Positions 17,088-26,517 are shown, counted from the first letter of the stretch. The stretch is DNA of 46,346 nucleotides from Lachnospiraceae bacterium (GCA_029012365.1 JAQXLY010000017.1:1-46346); one strand, 5' to 3'. The notes: generated by a model not told the origin, from the letters alone. A program made the numbers and translations.

Positions 17088-19280
17088 ATGAAAATAAGGG
17101 TTTTAGCAGTTTTTTTGTTTGTTGCTGTCCTTGGACTGGCAGCCTGTCAGAGTGACATAAAAGCGGATGCACCGGTGGCAACACCGACGGGTGTACCGAC
17201 CGTTACCGCCCCGGAGGAGCCGACTGTGGCCCCGGAGGTAACAAAGGAACCGGCTGCAACTACGGAGCCGACGGTAGCGCCGGAGGTGACGGAGGAACCG
17301 GCTGCGACCACGGAGCCGACCGAAGCACCGGAAGTAACGGCGGAGCCGGTTACAACCACGGAGCCGACTGCAGTACCGGAGGTAACAGAGGAGCCGACTG
17401 CGACCACAGAGCCAACCAAAGCCCCGGAGGTGACCAAAAAGCCTGCCGCAACCCCGGTTCCGACTGCAAAGCCGACCTCAAAGCCGGTTCTGAAAGAGAC
17501 ACCGGCGAGTGCATTTTATTATGTAAAAAACAGTGACGGAACGATAGCAATTATTGGGTTAAGGGACACGTCATATACGGAAATCAGTGTTCCGAGAACG
17601 ATTGAGGGACGTTTGGTAACGTGTATAAGGTGGTGTGCATTTTATGGCTGCAGCAGTATAACAAGTGTGAAGCTGCCGGACAGTATTACGACCATAGATA
17701 GGAACGCATTTGATGGCTGCAGCAGCTTGGTAAGCATCGAGATTCCGGACAGTGTAACGAGTATAAAGAATGCTGCATTTAGTGGCACTCCGTGGCTGAA
17801 ACAGCAGAAGGAAAGCAAAGATTATCTTGTGCTTGGTGACGGCGTTCTGTATTGGGTGAATAAGGACGTTGCGGGAGAGTTTGTCATTCCGGACGGTGTA
17901 ACGAGCATAGGGAATTGGGTATTTGAAAGCTGTTATGACTTAACCAGTGTCAAGATTCCTGACAGCGTAACAAGCATAGGGGAGTACGCATTTAATCGTT
18001 GCAAAAACTTAACAAGTATCGATATTCCGAGAGGAGTAACGAGCATAGGGGATAATGCATTTATAGGTTGTGATGGCTTAACCAGTGTCAGGATTCCTGA
18101 CAGCGTAACGAACATAGGGGATCAAGCATTTTGGGCTTGCGACGGCTTAACCAGTGTCAAGATTCCCGGCAGCGTAACGAGCATAGGGGAGAACGCTTTC
18201 GGTGGCTGTGGAAGCTTAACAAGCATTGAGATTATGGGTAACGTTAAAAACATAAGTGCATTTGAGAATATGTGGTGGTTTAAGGATCAGCGGGAAAACA
18301 ATGAATATCTTATCCAGGGAGGCATTCTGTTCTGTGTACCAAATGACATAGAAGGGGAGTATGATATCCCAAACGGAGTAACGCACATAGCTTCCGGTGT
18401 ATTTGAGGATTGTAAAAACTTAACAAGTGTCATTATTCCGGATGGCGTAACGAGTATAGGTAATAGAGCATTTGATGGCTGTATCAGCTTAATGAGTGTT
18501 ACTGTTCCGGATAGCGTAACGAGTATAGGAGATTGGGCATTTAGCGACTGTAAAAGTTTAGTGAGTATCAATATTCCGGATGGCGTAACGAGCATAGGGG
18601 ACGGAGTATTTGTAAACTGTAGAAGTTTAACAAGTATTATTATTCCGGATAGCGTAACGAGCATAGGAGATCAAGCATTTTTACAATGTAGCAGATTGGC
18701 AAGTATGAATGTTCCGGATGGTGTAACGAGCATAGGGAGATCTGCATTTGGTGATATCCCATGGATAGAACAGCAGATTCTTAACAAGGATTACCTTGTA
18801 TTAGGAGACGGTGTTCTGTATTGGGTAGATATGGCTAATACTAAGGGAGAGTATGTTATCCCAAACGGTGTAAAGAGTATTGGTGAGTATTTGTTTTATC
18901 GTTATGGTAGAGATGAAATAACCAGTATCAAGATTCCAAACAGCGTAACGAGCATAGGGGAAGGTGCATTTAATGACTGTAGCAACTTAACAAGTATTAC
19001 CATACCGGATAGCGTAACTAGCATAGGACATTGGGCATTTAATGGCTGCAGCAGTTTGACCAGTATTACTATACCGGATAGCGTAACGAGCTTAGGTGCA
19101 GCTGCATTTAATGGCTGTAGCAGCTTAAAAAGTATTACTATTCCGGAGAGCATAACGGAATTTGATTATGGCATACTTGATGATTGTAGCAGTTTAACCG
19201 GCATTACAGTAAAAAAATGCTCTTGTGCCGAGCTGTGGGCAAAAAATTCCGGTTACGGTGATAAACTGATTCTGAAATAA
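17088..19280 (+). CDS. BspA-like leucine-rich-repeat lipoprotein A
   Basis: 730 residues. A lipoprotein signal ends in LAAC (Cys20), so it is tethered outside the membrane. Residues about 35-140 are a Pro/Thr/Glu-rich stalk built from roughly 16-residue repeats of the type TTEPTVAPEVTEEPAA. Residues about 150-715 are LRR_5 (BspA/TpLRR) repeats of 23 residues with consensus SVTSIGxxAFxxCxxLTSIxIPD. The array is broken by non-repeat inserts such as KDYLVLGDGVLYWV. BspA-like proteins mediate adhesion to host or microbial surfaces; that role is by family only. A paralogue follows after 53 bases. Confidence 0.88.
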   Translation: MKIRVLAVFLFVAVLGLAACQSDIKADAPVATPTGVPTVTAPEEPTVAPEVTKEPAATTEPTVAPEVTEEPAATTEPTEAPEVTAEPVTTTEPTAVPEVTEEPTATTEPTKAPEVTKKPAATPVPTAKPTSKPVLKETPASAFYYVKNSDGTIAIIGLRDTSYTEISVPRTIEGRLVTCIRWCAFYGCSSITSVKLPDSITTIDRNAFDGCSSLVSIEIPDSVTSIKNAAFSGTPWLKQQKESKDYLVLGDGVLYWVNKDVAGEFVIPDGVTSIGNWVFESCYDLTSVKIPDSVTSIGEYAFNRCKNLTSIDIPRGVTSIGDNAFIGCDGLTSVRIPDSVTNIGDQAFWACDGLTSVKIPGSVTSIGENAFGGCGSLTSIEIMGNVKNISAFENMWWFKDQRENNEYLIQGGILFCVPNDIEGEYDIPNGVTHIASGVFEDCKNLTSVIIPDGVTSIGNRAFDGCISLMSVTVPDSVTSIGDWAFSDCKSLVSINIPDGVTSIGDGVFVNCRSLTSIIIPDSVTSIGDQAFLQCSRLASMNVPDGVTSIGRSAFGDIPWIEQQILNKDYLVLGDGVLYWVDMANTKGEYVIPNGVKSIGEYLFYRYGRDEITSIKIPNSVTSIGEGAFNDCSNLTSITIPDSVTSIGHWAFNGCSSLTSITIPDSVTSLGAAAFNGCSSLKSITIPESITEFDYGILDDCSSLTGITVKKCSCAELWAKNSGYGDKLILK
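17206..17510 (+). repeat. Stalk repeats of LRR lipoprotein A (about 48-base units)
   Basis: Imperfect tandem units of about 48 bases encode EPTxAPEVTxEPAATT. They form a Pro/Thr-rich cell-wall-spanning stalk and are shared with the neighbouring paralogue. Confidence 0.75.
17640..19200 (+). repeat. LRR_5 coding repeats, 69-base period (gene A)
   Basis: Repeated 69-base units containing the core GGCGTAACGAGCATAGG encode 23-residue BspA-type LRRs, interrupted by inserts near 17790-17900, 18240-18370 and 18750-18870. In-frame recombination between units could alter length. Confidence 0.85.
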
Positions 19281-19333
19281 TGAAGGAATAGTAATCGCAG
19301 TCAATATACAACTTATATGCGGAGGAAATTATT

Positions 19334-21310
19334 ATGAAAATAAGTGTTTTAGCAGTCTTTTCGGTTATTGCTGTCCTTGGACTGGCAGGCTGTCAGAGTG
19401 CCACAAAAGCAGATGCACCGGTGGCAACACCGACGGGCGTACCGACAGTTACCGCCCCGGAGGAGCCGACCGAAGCACAGGAGGTGACGGAAGAACCTGC
19501 TGCAACTACGGAGCCGACTGTGACCCCGGAGGTAACAAAGGAGCCGGTAGTGACCACGGAGCCGACTGCGGCCCCGGAGGTAACAAAGGAGCCGACTGTG
19601 ACCACGGAGCCTACCAAAGCCCCGGAGGTAACAAAGGAGCCGGCAGTGACCACGGAGCCTACCAAAGCCCCGGAGGTAACCAAAAAGCCGGCCGCAACCC
19701 CGGTTCCGACTGCAAAGCCGACCACAAAGCCGGTTCTGAATGAGACTCCGGCGAGTGCATTTAAATATGAAATTAAGGATGGAAAAGTAACGATAACAGG
19801 GTTGGCAGATTTGTCATTTAGGGAAATCATTATCCCAGGAACGATTGAAGGATGTCCGGTGACGAGCATAGGGGAGCGGGCATTTTATAATGATGCGTAT
19901 AACGGCAGCCTATTAACAAGCATTAATATCCCTGAAAGCGTGACGAGCATAGGTGCTGGGGCATTTTATGGCAGTACAAGATTAACAAGTATCAACTTTC
20001 CGAAAGGCGTAACGAGTATAGAGGCACAGACATTTGATGATTGCCGAGAATTAAAAAGTATCAATATTCCGGACGGAGTAACGAGCATAGGTGATTGGGC
20101 ATTTTATAATTGCCAACAATTAAAAAGTATCAATATCCCTGAAAGCGTAACAAGCATAGGAGAGAATGCATTTTTTAACTGTAGCAGCTTAACAAGTATC
20201 AATATTCCAAAAGGTGTAACGAGCATAGGGCGTAGTGCATTTTCGTGCACTCCATGGCTGGAACAGCAGATGAAAAATAAAGAATACCTCGTGCTTGGAG
20301 ACGGTGTTTTATATAAGGTAAGAGATAGTCTGACGGGAGCGTGTACTATTCCAAATGGTGTGAAGAGCATAGCAGCAACGGCATTTTGGCACTGTGAAAG
20401 CATAACAAGTATCAATATTCCGGACGGCGTAACAAGCATAGGGGCGGAAGCATTTTTTGACTGTAGAAGCATAACAAGTATCAATATTCCGGATGGCGTA
20501 ACGAGCATAGGGGCAGAGGCATTTAGCGGCTGTAGCAGCTTAACAGGTATCAATATTCCGGACGGCGTAACGAGCATAGGGGCAGAGGCATTTAGATATT
20601 GTAAAAAATTAACAAGTATCAATATTCCGGACGGCGTAACGAGCATAGGGGATAATGCATTTAGCGGCTGTAGCAGCTTAACAGGTATCGACATTCCGGA
20701 CGGTGTAACGAGCATAGGGGATAATGCATTTAGCGGCTGTAGCAGCTTAACAAGTATCAATATTCCGGACGGAGTAACGAGCATAGAGGCGAAAGCATTT
20801 TATGACTGTAGCAGTTTAACAAGTATTACTATTCCGAAAGGCGTAACGAGCATAGGGGATGAGGCATTTAGAAATTGTGAAAAATTAGCAAGTATCAATA
20901 TTCCGGACGGCGTAACAAGCATAGGAGAGCATGCATTTAGCTCGACACACTTAACAAGTATCAATATTCCGAATAGCGTAACGAGCATAGGGGAGGGCGC
21001 ATTTTCTAATTGCCAACATTTAAAAAGTATCAATATTCCGGAAGGCGTAACGAGAATAGAGAAAGGCTTATTTTGTAACTGTCGCATCTTAGCAAGTATT
21101 GATATTCCGGAAGGCGTAACGAGAATAGGAGAGGAAGCATTTTACGGCTGTAACCATTTAACAAGTATAAATATTCCGAAAAGCGTAAAGAGCATATTGA
21201 GTGAAGCATTTTCACAATGTGGCTTAACAAGCATTATTGTTCAAGAGGGCTCTTATGCCGAAAGGTGGGCAAAATTAATCGGTTTCGAGGATAAACTGAT
21301 TATAGAATAA
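19334..21310 (+). CDS. BspA-like leucine-rich-repeat lipoprotein B
   Basis: 658 residues, a tandem paralogue of the preceding gene. Signal and lipobox LAGC (Cys20) are near-identical to the neighbour, as is the stalk of 16-residue Pro/Thr/Glu repeats (about 35-140). The 23-residue LRR_5 array (about 165-640) is more uniform here, with consensus LTSINIPDGVTSIGxxAF. One insert carries YLVLGDGVLYKV, matching the inserts in gene A. Both genes end in a similar 20-residue cap (SYAERWAKLIGFEDKLIIE here). The ribosome site is GGAGG. iorA starts only 21 bases after the stop with no visible terminator. Confidence 0.88.
   Translation: MKISVLAVFSVIAVLGLAGCQSATKADAPVATPTGVPTVTAPEEPTEAQEVTEEPAATTEPTVTPEVTKEPVVTTEPTAAPEVTKEPTVTTEPTKAPEVTKEPAVTTEPTKAPEVTKKPAATPVPTAKPTTKPVLNETPASAFKYEIKDGKVTITGLADLSFREIIIPGTIEGCPVTSIGERAFYNDAYNGSLLTSINIPESVTSIGAGAFYGSTRLTSINFPKGVTSIEAQTFDDCRELKSINIPDGVTSIGDWAFYNCQQLKSINIPESVTSIGENAFFNCSSLTSINIPKGVTSIGRSAFSCTPWLEQQMKNKEYLVLGDGVLYKVRDSLTGACTIPNGVKSIAATAFWHCESITSINIPDGVTSIGAEAFFDCRSITSINIPDGVTSIGAEAFSGCSSLTGINIPDGVTSIGAEAFRYCKKLTSINIPDGVTSIGDNAFSGCSSLTGIDIPDGVTSIGDNAFSGCSSLTSINIPDGVTSIEAKAFYDCSSLTSITIPKGVTSIGDEAFRNCEKLASINIPDGVTSIGEHAFSSTHLTSINIPNSVTSIGEGAFSNCQHLKSINIPEGVTRIEKGLFCNCRILASIDIPEGVTRIGEEAFYGCNHLTSINIPKSVKSILSEAFSQCGLTSIIVQEGSYAERWAKLIGFEDKLIIE
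19440..19745 (+). repeat. Stalk repeats of LRR lipoprotein B
   Basis: Tandem units of about 48 bases encoding TTEPTxAPEVTKEPxV, nearly the same as in gene A. The adjoining sequence GTACCGAC and TGCAAAGCCGACC is also shared between the two genes. Confidence 0.75.
19860..21230 (+). repeat. LRR_5 coding repeats, 69-base period (gene B)
   Basis: Highly uniform 69-base units, most similar between about 20400 and 20800, where the core AATATTCCGGACGGCGTAAC recurs almost unchanged. The uniformity points to recent repeat expansion or homogenisation. Confidence 0.85.
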
Positions 21311-21331
21311 GAAAAGAAAGGATTTATTACT

Positions 21332-23068
21332 ATGGCAAAAAAGATTATGCTCGGTAACGAAGCGATTGCGCGCGGTGCTTATGAAGCTGGCGTAAAGGTA
21401 TCGGCGGCGTATCCGGGAACTCCGAGTACGGAGATTAGTGAAAATTTAGTACAGTATAAGGAGATTTATTCCGAGTGGTCACCGAATGAAAAGGTGGCTA
21501 CCGAGGTGGCAATCGGTGCTTCGATTGCCGGTGTCCGTGCGATGTGTTCCATGAAGCATGTCGGTGTAAATGTGGCAAGCGACCCTCTGTATACCATTTC
21601 CTACGGCGGTGTGAACGGTGGTCTGGTACTGGTAGCGGCAGATGACCCGGGTCTTTACAGCTCGCAGAATGAGCAGGACACCCGTATGGTGGCAAGAGCT
21701 GCACAGGTGCCGGTGCTTGAGCCGTCCGACAGTGAAGAAGCAAAGGAGTTTGTAAAGCTCGCGTTTGAACTGAGTGAGCAGTATGATACTCCGGTCATTG
21801 TCCGTACAACGACCCGTCTGGCACATTCTCAGGGACTGGTAGAGCTTTGTGACAGGAAAGAGGTTCCGGACAAGCCGTATGAGAGAAATGTGGCAAAGTT
21901 CGTTATGATGCCGGGCAATGCAAAGCATCGTCATGTTTATGTAGAACAGCGTTTAAAGAAGATGGCGGAGGACGGTGCTTCCTTTGCTATTAATAAGGCT
22001 GAATATAATGATACTTCCATTGGCTTTATTACAAGCGGTATTCCGTATCAGTATGTAAAGGAAGCCTGTCCGGATGCCTCCGTGTTAAAGCTCGGTATGG
22101 TGCATCCGCTTCCTCGTAAGCTCATCGAGGAGTTTGCTTCTAAGGTAGATAAGCTCTATATTTTCGAGGAGCTTGAGCCGGTCATTGAGGAGCAGGTAAA
22201 AGCCTGGGGCATTTCCTGTATCGGAAAGGAAATCTTTACCGTACAGGGCGAGTACAGCGCAAATATGCTTCGTAAGGCTGTGCTTGGTGAGGCAGCAGAG
22301 TTAAAAGTTGCCGCACAGGTTCCGGCAAGACCGCCGATTTTGTGTCCGGGCTGCCCGCACAGAAGCGTATACTCTGTATTAAATAAGCTAAAGATTCATG
22401 CGGCGGGCGATATCGGCTGCTATACCTTAGGTGCGGTAGCACCGCTGAATGTAGTGGATACTACGGTTTGCATGGGTGCAAGTATTTCTACGCTTCACGG
22501 TATGGAGAAGGCAAAGGGAAAGGATTACATAAAGAACTGGGTAGCGGTTATCGGTGATTCCACCTTTATGCATACGGGTGTGAATTCCTTAATCAATATG
22601 GTTTACAACAAGAGTACCGGTACGGTTATGATTTTAGATAACTCCACCACCGGTATGACCGGTCATCAGGACCATGCGGCAACAGGTAAGACGCTGCTGG
22701 GTGAGACGACTAAGGCTGTGAATCTCGTGCAGCTCTGTAAGGCAATCGGTGTGGAGCATGTGGTAGAAGTAAATGCCTTTGATACGGTGAAGCTTGAGCG
22801 TGTCATTAAGGAAGAAACCGCAAGAGATGAGGTTTCCGTTATTATAACGAAGTCTCCGTGTGTACTGTTAAAGGGCAATGTATTCCCGGATGTTTGTGTG
22901 CCGGACAGCGATAAGTGTAAAAAGTGCGGCATGTGTTTAAGACCGGGATGCCCGGCTCTTACCAAAAAGGAAGACGGTACGATTGCGATTGATGCAACGA
23001 TGTGTAACGGCTGCGGACTCTGCATGCAGCTTTGTAAGTTTGATGCAATTAAGAAACAGGCAAGATAA
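21332..23068 (+). CDS. iorA: Indolepyruvate:ferredoxin oxidoreductase, alpha subunit
   Basis: 578 residues, normal for IorA. The N-terminal pyrimidine-binding region (VSAAYPGTPSTEISENL) and the central TPP site (GDIGCYTLGA, IGDSTFMHTGVNSLINM) are clear. The C-terminus carries two 4Fe-4S motifs (CKKCGMCLRPGCP and CNGCGLCMQLCKF). With IorB it oxidatively decarboxylates aryl-pyruvates from Trp, Phe and Tyr to aryl-acetyl-CoA, reducing ferredoxin; it is strictly anaerobic and cytoplasmic. It lies 21 bases after LRR gene B with no obvious promoter of its own, and iorB follows 13 bases downstream. Confidence 0.95.
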   Translation: MAKKIMLGNEAIARGAYEAGVKVSAAYPGTPSTEISENLVQYKEIYSEWSPNEKVATEVAIGASIAGVRAMCSMKHVGVNVASDPLYTISYGGVNGGLVLVAADDPGLYSSQNEQDTRMVARAAQVPVLEPSDSEEAKEFVKLAFELSEQYDTPVIVRTTTRLAHSQGLVELCDRKEVPDKPYERNVAKFVMMPGNAKHRHVYVEQRLKKMAEDGASFAINKAEYNDTSIGFITSGIPYQYVKEACPDASVLKLGMVHPLPRKLIEEFASKVDKLYIFEELEPVIEEQVKAWGISCIGKEIFTVQGEYSANMLRKAVLGEAAELKVAAQVPARPPILCPGCPHRSVYSVLNKLKIHAAGDIGCYTLGAVAPLNVVDTTVCMGASISTLHGMEKAKGKDYIKNWVAVIGDSTFMHTGVNSLINMVYNKSTGTVMILDNSTTGMTGHQDHAATGKTLLGETTKAVNLVQLCKAIGVEHVVEVNAFDTVKLERVIKEETARDEVSVIITKSPCVLLKGNVFPDVCVPDSDKCKKCGMCLRPGCPALTKKEDGTIAIDATMCNGCGLCMQLCKFDAIKKQAR

Positions 23069-23081
23069 GGAGGAGATGACA

Positions 23082-23651
23082 ATGGCCACTAGAAATATTA
23101 TGATTGTCGGTGTGGGCGGTCAGGGTACCCTGCTTACCAGCCGTATTTTAGGTAATATTACCGTTGCTGCGGGCTATGATGTAAAGCTTTCCGAGGTGCA
23201 CGGCATGGCGCAGCGCGGCGGAAGCGTAGTTACCTTTGTCCGCTACGGCGAGAAGGTTGCGGAGCCGATTGTGGAAGAGGGTCAGGCGGATGTGCTCATT
23301 GCATTTGAGCGTCTGGAGGCTCTTCGTTATGCACATTTCTTAAAGAAGGACGGCGCTATGGTAATCAATGACCGCAGAATCGACCCGATTACGGTAGTAA
23401 CCGGTGCGGCGAACTATCCGGAAAATATTATTGAGAGCCTTTCCGCAGAGCATCAGGTTTATACGGTAGATGCGCAGGAGGAGGCATTAAAGCTCGGCAA
23501 TTCCAAGGTGTTTAATGTAATTGTTCTTGGTGTTGCGGCAAAGCATATGGACTTTACAAAGGAGCAGTGGCTGTCCGCAATCGAGGCAACCGTGCCGCCG
23601 AAGACAGTCGAATTAAATAAAAAGGCATTTCTGACAGGGTACGAAATGTAG
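23082..23651 (+). CDS. iorB: Indolepyruvate:ferredoxin oxidoreductase, beta subunit
   Basis: 189 residues. The N-terminus IMIVGVGGQGTLLTSRILG is the gamma-type 2-oxoacid oxidoreductase motif, and EVHGMAQRGGSVVTFVRYG is diagnostic of IorB. Start 23082 was chosen because AAGGAGG at 23067-23073 gives eight-base spacing; ATG 23076 is too close, and longer in-frame starts lie inside iorA. It is the partner of IorA, and a phenylacetate-CoA ligase gene follows. Confidence 0.95.
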   Translation: MATRNIMIVGVGGQGTLLTSRILGNITVAAGYDVKLSEVHGMAQRGGSVVTFVRYGEKVAEPIVEEGQADVLIAFERLEALRYAHFLKKDGAMVINDRRIDPITVVTGAANYPENIIESLSAEHQVYTVDAQEEALKLGNSKVFNVIVLGVAAKHMDFTKEQWLSAIEATVPPKTVELNKKAFLTGYEM

Positions 23652-23722
23652 TGTAAATTATGTTTTTTCGGGCAGGATTTAGTCTGTCTGACAGAAAAAC
23701 CGGAATACGGAAGGAGAAGGCA

Positions 23723-25021
23723 ATGATTTGGAATGAAGCAAAGGAATGTATGAGCAGGGATGAGCTTCATCATCTGCAGGGGAAGCGTCTGGTAAAGACG
23801 GTAAATCACGTGTATCATAATGTAGAGTTTTACCGTAAAAAGATGCAGTCACTCGGACTTGAGCCGGGAGATATTCAGACAGCGGACGATATTACGAAGC
23901 TTCCGTTTACGACAAAGGATGATTTACGTGATACGTATCCGTTCGGTCTGTTTGCGGTGCCGCAGTCGGAAATCGTGCGTATCCATGCCTCCAGCGGAAC
24001 GACGGGAAAGGCAACGGTAGTAGGCTATACGAGACATGATATCGATGTATGGTCCGAGTGTGTGGCACGTGCCTTTACCATGGCAGGTCTTACGAAGGAT
24101 GATATTATTCAGGTAGCATACGGGTACGGCCTGTTTACCGGTGGTCTCGGTGCCCACTACGGTGCGGAAAATCTGGGGGCAACGGTAGTACCGATGTCCA
24201 CGGGAAATACAAAGAAGCTTGTTACCATGATGAAGGATTTCGGGGCAACTGCGATTGCCTGTACGCCGTCCTATCTGATGCATATAGCGGAGACTCTGGA
24301 GGAGATGGGTGATATTCCGAATATAAAGTTAAAGGCTGCTATTTGCGGCGCGGAGCCGTGGACGGATAATATGCGTAAGCAGATAGAGGAAAAGCTTCAC
24401 ATTCATGCCCATGACATTTACGGCTTATCCGAGGTGATGGGTCCGGGGGTTGCCTGTGACTGTATTTACCACAAGGGACTCCATGTATATGAGGACCATT
24501 TCCTTCCGGAAATCGTCAGTGCGGAAACGCTTAAACCGTTACCGGAGGGTGAAACGGGTGAGCTTGTATTTACTACACTGACGAAGGAAGGCATTCCGCT
24601 AATCCGTTACCGCACAAAGGATTTAACAAGTATTTCCTACGGTAAGTGTGAATGCGGCAGAACCTTAGCCCGCATCAGCCGTTTTAAGGGGCGTTCCGAT
24701 GATATGTTAATTATCCGCGGTGTCAATGTATTCCCGTCCCAGATTGAAGCGGCACTCCTTGAGATGTCCGGTACGACACCGAATTACTTTATGATTGTAG
24801 ACCGTGTAAACAATCTGGATACGTTAGAGGTACAGGTAGAGGTCGAGGAGCGTTTCTTCTCCGACGAGATTAAGGAGCTTGAACGGCTGACGAAGCAGAT
24901 TATACATACGATACAGCAGGCAATCGGACTGGCAGTTAAGGTTACGTTAGTGGAGCCGAAGACGTTAGAGCGCAGCATGGGAAAGGCAGTCCGCGTTCTT
25001 GACAAGAGAAAGCTGGTATAA
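23723..25021 (+). CDS. paaK: Phenylacetate-CoA ligase family enzyme
   Basis: 432 residues, usual for PaaK. Motifs: [16 protein letters not shown] (P-loop), [60 protein letters not shown] and a C-terminal PaaK domain ending near the Lys in [10 protein letters not shown]. It interconverts aryl-acetate, CoA and ATP with aryl-acetyl-CoA; behind iorAB it may run towards ATP and the free acid, conserving energy from aromatic amino acids, or activate imported aryl-acetate. Start 23723 follows GGAAGGAG; the longer 23660 start has none. Confidence 0.92.
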   Translation: MIWNEAKECMSRDELHHLQGKRLVKTVNHVYHNVEFYRKKMQSLGLEPGDIQTADDITKLPFTTKDDLRDTYPFGLFAVPQSEIVRIHASSGTTGKATVVGYTRHDIDVWSECVARAFTMAGLTKDDIIQVAYGYGLFTGGLGAHYGAENLGATVVPMSTGNTKKLVTMMKDFGATAIACTPSYLMHIAETLEEMGDIPNIKLKAAICGAEPWTDNMRKQIEEKLHIHAHDIYGLSEVMGPGVACDCIYHKGLHVYEDHFLPEIVSAETLKPLPEGETGELVFTTLTKEGIPLIRYRTKDLTSISYGKCECGRTLARISRFKGRSDDMLIIRGVNVFPSQIEAALLEMSGTTPNYFMIVDRVNNLDTLEVQVEVEERFFSDEIKELERLTKQIIHTIQQAIGLAVKVTLVEPKTLERSMGKAVRVLDKRKLV

Positions 25022-25062
25022 GATGCGGTTCTGCCGGGGATTGGCAGAGAAAGGAGAAGGTT

Positions 25063-25497
25063 ATGTATTTAGAGCAGTTATCGGTTTTTATGGAAAATCG
25101 TGTCAGTCGCTTAAATGAAGTATTACTTGCCTTAAAAGAGTGCAAAGTAAATGTGTTGTCCTTAAGTCTTGCAGATTCCAGCGAATACGGCGTGCTTCGT
25201 CTGATTGTGGATAATCCGGAGAAGGGTCGTCAGGTGTTAAAGGATGGCGGTTTTTCTGCAATGCTTACCAGGGTGCTTGCCGTAAAGCTTCCGAATGAGG
25301 TTGGCACGCTGCAGGGTGTTCTTGCGCTTCTCGGAGAAGCGGGTATGAATGTAGAGTATATGTATGTACTTGCCAATGCAAAGGAGTTTTCCGGCATGAT
25401 TATTAAGACCGGAAATCCGGAGGAGGCAGCAAAGCTTTTGAAGGACAAAGGCATTGAATTTGTGAAAGCAGAGGAAGTAGGTAAAATTGGAGCGTAA
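25063..25497 (+). CDS. Tandem ACT-domain amino-acid-binding protein
   Basis: 144 residues with two ACT folds and nothing else: residues about 3-68 (LEQLSVFMENRVSRLNEVLLAL) and 70-138 (VLAVKLPNEVGTLQGVLALL). Stand-alone double-ACT proteins accompany ior-paaK clusters in many Clostridia. ACT domains bind amino acids, so a sensor of aromatic amino acids acting on the neighbouring enzymes is plausible though unproven. The ribosome site AAAGGAGAAGG precedes the start. Its end overlaps the amidohydrolase TTG start by 11 bases. Confidence 0.87.
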   Translation: MYLEQLSVFMENRVSRLNEVLLALKECKVNVLSLSLADSSEYGVLRLIVDNPEKGRQVLKDGGFSAMLTRVLAVKLPNEVGTLQGVLALLGEAGMNVEYMYVLANAKEFSGMIIKTGNPEEAAKLLKDKGIEFVKAEEVGKIGA

Positions 25498-26335
25498 GGT
25501 CATTGATTTTCATACGCACGCATTTCCGGATAAAATAGCCGGAAAAACAGTTGAAATGTTATCGGAAAAGGGCGGAATTCCCGCCCATAGCGACGGAACT
25601 CTCGGAGGACTTCAAAGGGTGCTTCGGGAGGCGGGAGTTTGTCTCGGCGTGGTGCTTCCGGTGGTAACAAAGGCAGAGCAGTTTGAATCCGTCACCCGGT
25701 TTGCGGTACAGATAAACGAAAGGCGGAAAGAGACAACCGGCAGAGACGGGGAAGAGGCAGAAACATCCGGAGCGAAGCTGGTATCCTTTGGCGGTATTCA
25801 TCCGGATTCCCCGGATTACCGGAAAGAGCTTAGGCAGCTTTCCGACCTCGGATTTCTGGGAGTAAAGCTGCATCCGGATTATCAGGGAGTATATTTTGAT
25901 GATATCCGTTATATGCGGATTATGGACTATGCTTCCGAACTCGGTCTTATTATTGTTACCCATGCCGGGATTGATATCGGGATTCCCGAGCCAGTTCGGT
26001 GTACTCCAAAGCGTGCCTTAAGGGTGCTTCGTGAGGTAAAGCCTGAGAAGCTGGTGTTAGCCCATTGCGGCGGTTTTGGGCTCTGGGAGGAGGTCATAGA
26101 TACTCTTGCCGGAGAACCGGTTTATATGGATACCGCATATTCCATGGGGCATATTTCCGAAGAATTATTTGTAAAGCTTTGTCGTGTCCACGGTGCAGAT
26201 AAAATGTTGTTTGCGACGGATTGCCCGTGGGGAAATCCGGAAAAGGATTTGGAGACGTTTCTCTCCATGCCGCTTACAAAAGAGGAACAGGACATGATTC
26301 TGCATCGGAACGCGGAAAAACTACTCGGCAGATAA
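25487..26335 (+). CDS. Amidohydrolase-2 family TIM-barrel hydrolase
   Basis: 282 residues. Metal and active-site motifs: the HxH pair in IDFHTHAFPD, LHPDYQG, the His in IVTHAGID, VLAHCGGFG and the Asp in FATDCPWG. This fits the amidohydrolase-2 (ACMSD/TatD-like) family of hydrolases and decarboxylases acting on small, often aromatic, carboxylates. The start is TTG at 25487, inside the ACT gene, with GAGGAAG upstream; no better start exists before the HTH motif. It ends the ior-paaK run and suggests further processing of an aryl compound. Substrate unknown. Confidence 0.82.
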   Translation: MERKVIDFHTHAFPDKIAGKTVEMLSEKGGIPAHSDGTLGGLQRVLREAGVCLGVVLPVVTKAEQFESVTRFAVQINERRKETTGRDGEEAETSGAKLVSFGGIHPDSPDYRKELRQLSDLGFLGVKLHPDYQGVYFDDIRYMRIMDYASELGLIIVTHAGIDIGIPEPVRCTPKRALRVLREVKPEKLVLAHCGGFGLWEEVIDTLAGEPVYMDTAYSMGHISEELFVKLCRVHGADKMLFATDCPWGNPEKDLETFLSMPLTKEEQDMILHRNAEKLLGR

Positions 26336-26400
26336 GAAAAGGATTTGTAATTCAAAGCTTTACAGATGAATGCTATTGTGAGAATATCTGTCCAAAGAGG

Positions 26401-26429
26401 TTGACTTTTTCTCTGAGGACAGATATAAT
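26401..26429 (+). promoter_or_regulatory. Promoter for the sodium:solute symporter
   Basis: TTGACT (26401-26406), 17-base spacer, TATAAT (26424-26429). Close to consensus, 89 bases before the start codon. Confidence 0.8.
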
Positions 26430-26448
26430 AATACATATACGCTTTATT

Positions 26449-26473
26449 GCTTTAAAGTGCAACGCTTTAAAGC
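26449..26473 (+). promoter_or_regulatory. Twin palindromic sites in the symporter leader
   Basis: GCTTTAAAGT (26449-26458) and the perfect palindrome GCTTTAAAGC (26464-26473) are spaced 15 bases apart, about 12-35 bases after the expected transcription start. They could be a repressor operator, or pair in the mRNA leader as a hairpin. Confidence 0.5.
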
Positions 26474-26517
26474 GAAATGCGACTGAAGAAATATTTGAGA
26501 GGAAAAGGAGAAGGGTT

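Noticed and set aside
19393..20784. Minus-strand frames with Val/Thr/Ser-Gly repeats opposite the LRR genes
   Set aside because: Mirror images of the stalk and LRR coding repeats; no starts with ribosome sites.
17640..21230. Regularly spaced repeats that might suggest a CRISPR or satellite array
   Set aside because: The period is 69 bases without unique spacers, in frame with LRR_5 coding sequence in two lipoprotein genes.
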